Below are positions 49,456 through 64,000 of a stretch of DNA of 64,000 bases, piece after piece (position 1 is the first letter of the stretch; each line of letters starts with the position of its first letter). Source of the stretch: Serilophus lunatus (taxonomy: Eukaryota > Chordata > Aves > Passeriformes > Eurylaimidae). Position numbers and translations under genes: made by a program. The DNA lies in assembly GCA_013399895.1 (NCBI GenBank), contig VXBA01005046.1, positions 1,129,922-1,193,921 of the forward strand, read 5' to 3'. Below the pieces are notes generated by a model that saw only the letters and a program-made list of their open reading frames with translations, made no database searches and was not told the origin of the DNA.

Positions 49456-52027
49456 TCTGTTATCTGATGGCCTAAAAATTTCAGTTTAAATCATATTGTA
49501 TGCAAATAATAAGATCAGACCAAAATTTACAAAAGGAACTGATGGGAATGAAGTGCCCTGGAAATTGCTGGTGAAATAACCCAATTTTATTTAATGTATC
49601 TTTGGAAAGGACAGAGAAACTTGTTATCCACCATGTAGTGCTAGTGAACTCTGTTCAGGTCTTTGATATATTTTAAATTACAGCTATACACAGCTCCTTC
49701 TAGAAAGGATTACAGTGTTTTACCATCATACCCCAAACTATAACTTGATATTGCTACCCAGGCACTCCCCACCACCTCCAGTTCAGGACAAGGACTTCTG
49801 GGTTTTCAGGCCAGAAAAGCAGAGTCACAAGAACACTGCTTGAATGTGCTTCACAAGAAGTCATGACGCAGTGAAAGGCATGTCCCAGTCAAAATTGAAC
49901 TGCTGGCGAAACTCACTAAGCTATATGTTAAAAGGTAGCATTAACAAATACCTTACAATAGACTTCTGGAGTTTATAGAAAATTATGCTAAAGTTATATT
50001 ATGAAATAATAAACGTTTATTAAAATGTCATTTTATTTCTGCTAAAATATGCATAAAGCAAGACTCTCCCTTTACAATGCTCTCATACAGTTTGTTATTA
50101 TATTCTTAATAAAGTCAGTGCTTAATTTTAACCAGTTTATTATTATAGAGGCATTATCTATGCATACAAAAGAAAAAAAATACAGTATTTTACCCCAATA
50201 TGGATTAAAAAAAAGACTGTGTCAGGCCATGTAAGATGCATTCCATGATTCAGCAGTGTTATACCAAAAAAAAAAACACGTTTCCAAACTCCCTGGAAAG
50301 ACCATATATTAGAACTGTATTCAGTGTAATCACAAATACCAACATCGACATATAGAACCCTAAAACTACTGTTAAAACTTCACTACAGTGTTTCAATATA
50401 TGATCGATATTTGGGCTCATATATTGACAATAAAGACAAAGTTTAAAAAATCTAAAAATGTGATACTCATGGCAGCACATACAAATGTATGCTTAGCATA
50501 AAAGCAATTCTTACTGAGCTATAAACTGCTAATGAAATGAATATGGCTAATTACTGACAGAAAGATGATGGGAGGTTAAAGACAAGAGTTAATTTGTCAC
50601 GTCTACTCTTGGATGCAAACATGTAGCAGACATGAAAAAACAAGCACTGATGGCACCTCAAGACAGATTTTTTTTTCTACTAGAAAGAGTTATAAATTCA
50701 GCTACTGAGAAATAATTAGAAAAAGTTAAGAATTCAACTGAACAGAACCCTGGACAGTAACTGAAGCAGAAGATACAATATAATTAATTCCATGTATTTT
50801 GTTGCATTTTCTCCTACATTTTTTCTGTAAAAATGTCTTAATTCTAGATAGCTAAAAACATATAATGAGCTTACCTGGAAAGAGCAGAACTCTAGTCACT
50901 TCCTCTGGGAAATAATCAGCATTAAAAATAAAAAGAACAATTAAAACAAAGGCAAGGAAACATTACTTGGACTTTCTTACAGTAATACAATACCTTGGGT
51001 AATGATGCATTTCCATACATACAGTATAATACCAAGTTACAGATAAACATTACCTTCTAATACACAAAACCCCCCTACTGTCTTTTAATACCTCATTCTT
51101 ACAGAACATACATTTCAGATAAGAAAACAGTAATCCCCCTCAACACAATATCCAGCAAGAACCATTGTCACTAGGAGGAAAATGAGTGACAGCTTCAAAT
51201 TTGGAAAATGATGATTATTGCTTAAATACAACACAGCGGAGAGTTACTGACAACAAAAACCAGAAGAAATGCAACGTTTCATTTGTCAATTTAAAAACAA
51301 ATCAACAAAATCTATGAGAGTATTATGAATTACAGACATAAGCTAGGAACACAAAACAATTACGTAATACTGAAAGTCTGTGAGAAAACTGCATGAGCAA
51401 ATTAAACAGAGGCATAGACTACCAAAATGAGATTTTTTTTTGAGGAAAAATAAAGCAACAGTTACTAAAAAGTTGCAGTAAAATCTCCAAAAGCGTTATT
51501 TTGTAGAAGCTGAATCTAAAACATTAACCTACCTTTATTCAAGTAAACGAAAAAGGAGGCTCTCTCATAGTTTGTCTAAGACAGTAACACTGAATACAAC
51601 TATACAATTACCTGCATTCTTTGAGGCAAAGATTATTGGGCACTGGTGAATAGCATAGAAATATGCCAAAAGTTACCTTACTTTATTAGACTGAAGGTTT
51701 TTCACCACTGATTATTTTTGCTTTGAAGATAGTTCTGCATTTATTGTTATTTGACCATTTATCATGTATCCCAGATTCCCAAGTAAAACAACCAAATATC
51801 CAAGTATTCAATAAATAATAGTATTCCCATTATGCAAGGTTTATTTTTAAAAAATAATCACATAATTCAAGTTATTGCAAATAAATACCTAGCAACAACT
51901 TCATAAATATTTAAATAAAATTCTGCCAAGTATAGGTTAGCCTCCTAAATATACAACTGATCTAAAGAACCCATTGTCTAAAATTCAGAAAAGCAGTTCA
52001 GAAAGACAAGTTTATTTTTGGAAAGTT

Positions 52028-52130
52028 AGACTCTACAGATTGCTTTTAGGGCAAACTCAAAGCACACCATCCACTACTTCCCAATGCTTTGTGCTAGCTA
52101 TGCCTCTTTGGTTAGTTAATGAGTTAGAGA
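52028..52130. repeat. Diverged local repeat, copy B
   Basis: Partner of 49351-49455, about 2.7 kb away in the same orientation. It could be an old transposon fragment or a local duplication. Confidence 0.5.
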
Positions 52131-52147
52131 CATAAAACCAATTTTTC

Positions 52148-52167
52148 TTTTTTTTTTTTTTTTTTTT
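52148..52167. repeat. Poly-T tract (20 T)
   Basis: Uninterrupted run of T, preceded by a shorter T-rich stretch. It lies just after repeat copy B, so it could be the A-tail of a minus-strand retroposon; no other hallmark was seen. Confidence 0.85.
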
Positions 52168-54945
52168 TAATTTAACTCCAAATACCAAAGTATCTCAGTG
52201 AGAAAATGTGCATATGCTCACAGATTGCAAAGGTTACAGAAATCAGTACAACCTCTTCAAATCCCTTTTATTCTCACCCTGTCAAAGGCTAAGGAAACAC
52301 AGTTAAAAATGCAAATTCATTTTTCCTTTACATTAACAAATGTATAAAGAAATCTTTCTTTCTACTGGAAAACTTAGTAGGACTCTCAGCTGGAAGCTCG
52401 AAAGAGTCACTGATCTACAGACAGGATTTACTGTTCCTTAGTGCAGCAGGTACATTGTTTTCCAAAGCTGCATGACATCCTCTTCCAAAGCAGAGTACAT
52501 ATTCCTGTTCATCCTTTGAAATGATTCTTACTGATCAATACTATCAGGTGCACCAGAAATATTAAAACTGGGTTACCTATAGCAGAGCTCCAGCAATGTG
52601 AGGATTATTTGGCCTGTTTGGTCCTTTCCTGTACAATCGGCTTTAAAGTGTTCTCAACCTGGTTTCTGGCGACATTCCTCAAGGAAGTAATCAATTACAT
52701 TACCTGATTCATGAAATCACTACTGTGATCCATGAAATTAAAAGTAGTATTGTGTAGGCCAAACTCCAATTCAGATATTCCTACAAACACTTCCCACATG
52801 GTTCCAGCACGGTGCGATTCCCACTCCGCCCTAAGCCTCGCTGTGAGCCCCTGCCCTATGCACACACCTTACCTCACGTGCACTGCAGTGGGGAAATCAC
52901 CACATGGAATTCTCCAAAGGTCTTGCCACATTAAACGTTATAGATTTAATGTTAACATAGAATGCCAATTTAGGGTACCACAAGATCGTTTTGGCTGCCA
53001 AGTAGCAAAGCTCCTGCAGTTATTACATGCTGGGACAGATTCACAGTTCACAAAGCTTAGCAAGCCCTGGGCGTAACACCGATGTTTCTTGTTCCTTTAA
53101 TGTCTTGCTTAGATATGATAAACAAACAAAATGCTGATAAAAACACATAACTGCCCAGAGAAGAAAAACACTGTTTTTACTTGACTGACATAAGTGGAAT
53201 TCTTCCTTTCCCATTTACAACACTTCATTAAGAAATCTCAGAGCACTTCTCCAGAACCTTCCTGTGAACTGGATAAGGTACTTCAGTAAACATTTTAATG
53301 CACCTTTCTCTTTAACATGGTTCCTTTACCACAAGACAGAAATGGGAATAAGCATGGTGGAGGAGGGGGGAAACAAAGGAAGTAAGACATATTCTACTGG
53401 TAAGGGACTTTTGTATAAATTCATGCCATTCCAGGTGTAACATGTGGGTAAGAGTCACTACATTAATACCCACTGTGAATAATCTCCTGAAAACCAGCAA
53501 TTTTTAAGACAACTCTTCTGTTTATTACTTCCAGATTTTTTTTGGTGTTTCTGACTATATGCAAACACCTTAAGTTCATAACAGTCTAATTAATCTAACT
53601 GCAACACAGTTTCTTTGTGAAGGTTTTTTTTGTTGTTGTTTAAAACAGAGCAACAACATGTTTTTATATTTAGCTATTGCACAATTAATGCATTTTAAAT
53701 TATGTTTCCTATTAAAGTAATTTCACTACTAGACTGAAAAGCTCCAGATGGTCTGTTTGGTCTGTTGGCTCAAGGACTTTCAAAACAAAAAGAACCCCAC
53801 CAAAACTCTAATGAAGCCACTACAAAGAAATGTACAGAAAAAAATTTTGGAGAGTTCATGAGTAAACAACACTTGTTTAAAAAACTCCTCTGTAATAAAG
53901 TACAGTACAGTATACAGATGCAATACCTTAATAGCTCCAGATGGAGCTGTTACAGACAATGATAATGGGCTTTTTTTTTTAATTGTGGTTTAAAAAAAAT
54001 ATCTCCAGAGGGTATTTATAGCATAAAAACTACTTTTAAGGTTCTACCAAGAAGTTGATTTATAATCAATAAAAATAACACAAATGAACATTACATCTGA
54101 GCAAGCACCCATCATAACCCTACTCCTACTGCCAGGTTAGTGTGACAACCTCCAGCTGGTGTTCCCAGAGTTATTCCATCTGTTGGAACACTACAGGCTG
54201 GTGAAGCCTGCCTGGAGTATCAACAAGGATTTCCAGCTTTGACACCGAGTATCTCCCTTTGTGTACTTCGGTGAGAATGCTAACGTTCTTTCAATAATTT
54301 TATATAAGCAACAGAATTATAATATTATCATTGAATAACAGATTTCTGTTATTAAATCAGCTTTCTAAAAATAGAAAAATATTTAATATCGTGAAAGTGT
54401 CTTTCAATCATACTTCAATTTTCACAGTTTTAATACGGAATACCTAATTAGAACCATCACTTTAGAACTATGACATTCATTCAGGGCATTACATGTAAAT
54501 AGACAAACAGTTAAAAACATTTACTAAGATTAAATATAATCAAATTGCAAAAACACACAATCTAACAACGTTGTCATGTGCTCTTTCAAAGAGTGCATAG
54601 GACATTTTTCTGCAGCAGTCAATACAGTAAATTCTTTTGATGCAATCTCTGTCAAAGCTGTAAACATTCCTAATTGTAGTTTCTTGGAAACTTTTGGTTC
54701 CTTTCAAGTTTTTATTAGCAAGTTGCACTGGGCATTCCCCTGACATTTTCCCCCCCAACAGTTACAGATCAGTATCATCATTCACCTGTAACCCCTCTAG
54801 CTGTCCAGAACTACTCATCAGCATTTCTTCAGTACATTCAGGGCAGTAATCCTTCCCTTGCAGTGTGCAATGACACCTTCCACATGCCATTGCTAGCAAG
54901 GCCCCCAATGCATGATCTTGAAAAGCAGGTTGATGAGGAAGTCTG

Positions 54946-62201
<7,256 letters not shown>

Positions 62202-62219
62202 TTCTTGACTTTTTCCTGT

Positions 62220-64000
62220 CTGAAACAGAAAGAAAAAAAACAAACCCAAAGGTAATATTGTAGATATTGGGAATCAGCATATTAAAATGTTACTCATTTT
62301 GCTCAAAGGAAAACACAAATCTGATAATTAAAAAACAAAAGGAGATGATCATTTTAACAATGATTTTCAAATACATGAATGGAGAGACATATCAGCATAT
62401 TAGAAGTGTTGACTAATAGCGAAGTGAAATTAAATATTTCTTATCTTAAGAATAAAGTAAAATAAGAACTATTAACTGATAATCAGCATTCCGCTAACTG
62501 GTTTCACTCCCAAGTTCCATGGATCCAAATCATGTATTTCTTTATGTAGGTGAAGGCTCACAAGGCATTTTCAAGGTGAAGAAGGCTCACACTGTGGTAC
62601 AGGAGAATGACCAGTACTCTGCTGCAATGAGCCAGAAGAGATCTTCTGATTCCTCCACTGCTCCAGGCTCAGGGTGCAGTCCCAGCCTTGCCAGACGGCA
62701 CCGTGCCAGCACAGCACAGGGTGAGGGCTGGGCTGCTTTAAATGAAAATGAGAGCAATGCCTGACCATGAAGGAAAAGGAGAGTTGTGGGAAAACAGGGA
62801 TAGATAGGAAGATGTGGGATGGAGGAGCTGCAGGAGAGACAGCACTAAACCTGCCTTGCTGGTCACCCTGCTCAGATAAAACATCAGCTGAATATGGACA
62901 ACGAGGTGACTGCACCTACTTCCTCCTACTAAACTGAATACCACAAACTTTGTGTTAGTAAAGCTGTATCATCCTCATGTCTACCACGAGCTTCCATCAA
63001 GTTGATACAGTTTTCTTCACAATTTGCCACCAATTAAAGCATTACCTTAGTGCAGGAGACTAACTGAGACAGTAAGTTTCATTTTACAAGCAAAATATAA
63101 GGAAATTTTAAAAAAGCTCACTGCTACTCTACTCAGAATGACATATAATTTTTGCTATTATCCATATTAAGAAAAATTTCCACAGGCACAGAAATGAATG
63201 CTTTCTATAAAAAATAAACTACTACTGCCTTCACTGCCCACTTATTCAAAAACAAGGAATTTTTTTATAAGTAAAATCAAATCAGTAATAAGAAGTTAAC
63301 AAATACATTTTCAAGAAAAGAAAAGCAGTAACAAGTCAAGACAATGAATGTGGTTTTCAATTTTGGAAGTCTAGAGATGCCACACTTACTGGGTGCACGT
63401 GCCAGAGCCGTCCCTGTGCATGTCCCACAGCTACAGGCAGGTAACTCGCTGACTCATTAACTGTCTGGCTTTGTACACATCGCTGAAGGATGTGCCCACA
63501 CCTCTAGATATTTGGAGTTGGAACTGAGGCTGCTTCTTGCCAACTGTGTGCCTCTAGCTCAAGATATATTTCATTGCTATTTTTGCAGTCATTTGGAGAG
63601 CTGTACTTTCCAAATATTTCTGACTTACATTTTATCTCGTCTTTAAGGAATTTTTCCAGTCAATTCTTCAACTATACAACATGGACAGTTAAGACACACT
63701 GCAGGAACTTGCTAAAGGTGTGAGTTGCCAACAGCCACAAAGACATGAAGTACATACTTGCATCCTACACAATAAAATTGGAATTCCACATCCCAAACAA
63801 CAAACAGAGATGATCTGTTACTTGAAGAACAACTTTGAAGAATAAATTTGCTACAGGTGAGCACAAGGAAGAGAAACAGAACAGTTCCTTTAAAAGGATG
63901 AAGAGGGGACATGCAAGGCCAGAGATTGTTCTCTGGAGAAATACCAGCAATATAGAGAAGATAGAGGGAGAAAAAGGGAAAGATAAAAAAATCCACTGAG
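62220..64000. other. Upstream (5') part of SLC35A3, no coding exon seen
   Basis: About 1.8 kb right of the first coding exon, probably intron before one or more non-coding first exons. There is no CpG island or recognisable promoter here. Short open frames on both strands show no family features. Confidence 0.5.

Larger units (their letters stand above)
48461..54945. other. Intergenic region upstream of MFSD14A and downstream of SLC35A3
   Basis: About 6.5 kb with no supported gene. The part nearest 54945 is the SLC35A3 3' UTR, whose end I cannot fix (minus-strand AATAAA candidates at 53521-53526 and 52267-52272). Open frames of 113-114 codons at 48500-48841 and 52732-53076 have no recognisable family features. 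A diverged repeat pair and a poly-T tract are listed separately. Confidence 0.5.

Noticed and set aside
52732..53076. 114-codon plus-strand frame
   Set aside because: No recognisable motif, no splice or promoter context; length is possible by chance in a 6-kb spacer.

Overview
This is a stretch of vertebrate nuclear DNA, almost certainly from a bird. Coding sequence is split into short exons with GT-AG introns. The dispersed repeats are 3' tails of CR1 LINEs, the main avian retroposon, one ending in the typical ATTCTATG octamer. The six genes and their order match the conserved block known on human chromosome 1p21, read in the opposite direction: DBT, LRRC39, TRMT13, SASS6, MFSD14A, SLC35A3. 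I cannot name the species. Gene identities come from comparing translated exons with remembered vertebrate families; no search was run.

Layout: 1-5131 (+) is the 3' part of DBT, the E2 core of the mitochondrial branched-chain keto-acid dehydrogenase. 8753-15738 (+) is LRRC39, a striated-muscle leucine-rich-repeat protein. 15954-22349 (-) is TRMT13, a tRNA 2'-O-methyltransferase, tail to tail with LRRC39. A CpG island containing a 93-base assembly gap (22361-22453) lies between TRMT13 and SASS6 (visible exons 23015-33102, +), the centriole cartwheel protein; the first SASS6 coding exon is not visible. MFSD14A (visible exons 35783-43338, -) is a multi-pass major-facilitator transporter. Its first coding exon is also not visible and probably fell into the break marked by one N at 48318, in a second CpG island next to a 46-bp tandem array. 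SLC35A3 (54946-62201, -) is a Golgi UDP-GlcNAc transporter with a complete coding sequence in the window.

The genes do not form a pathway; they are conserved neighbours. Strand arrangement creates two convergent pairs (LRRC39/TRMT13, with predicted overlapping 3' UTRs, and SASS6/MFSD14A) and one divergent pair (TRMT13/SASS6) sharing a CpG-island promoter. In all joined models the reading frame closes exactly across every intron.

Non-genic DNA is mostly AT-rich with a few CR1 fragments, two minisatellites (17 bp and 46 bp), simple repeats and two pairs of diverged local repeats. I see no RNA gene, CRISPR array, provirus or other unusual system. The best leads are the overlapping 3' ends, two odd SASS6 splice sites, the two first exons lost at assembly breaks, and a GC-rich patch beside an SLC35A3 exon.
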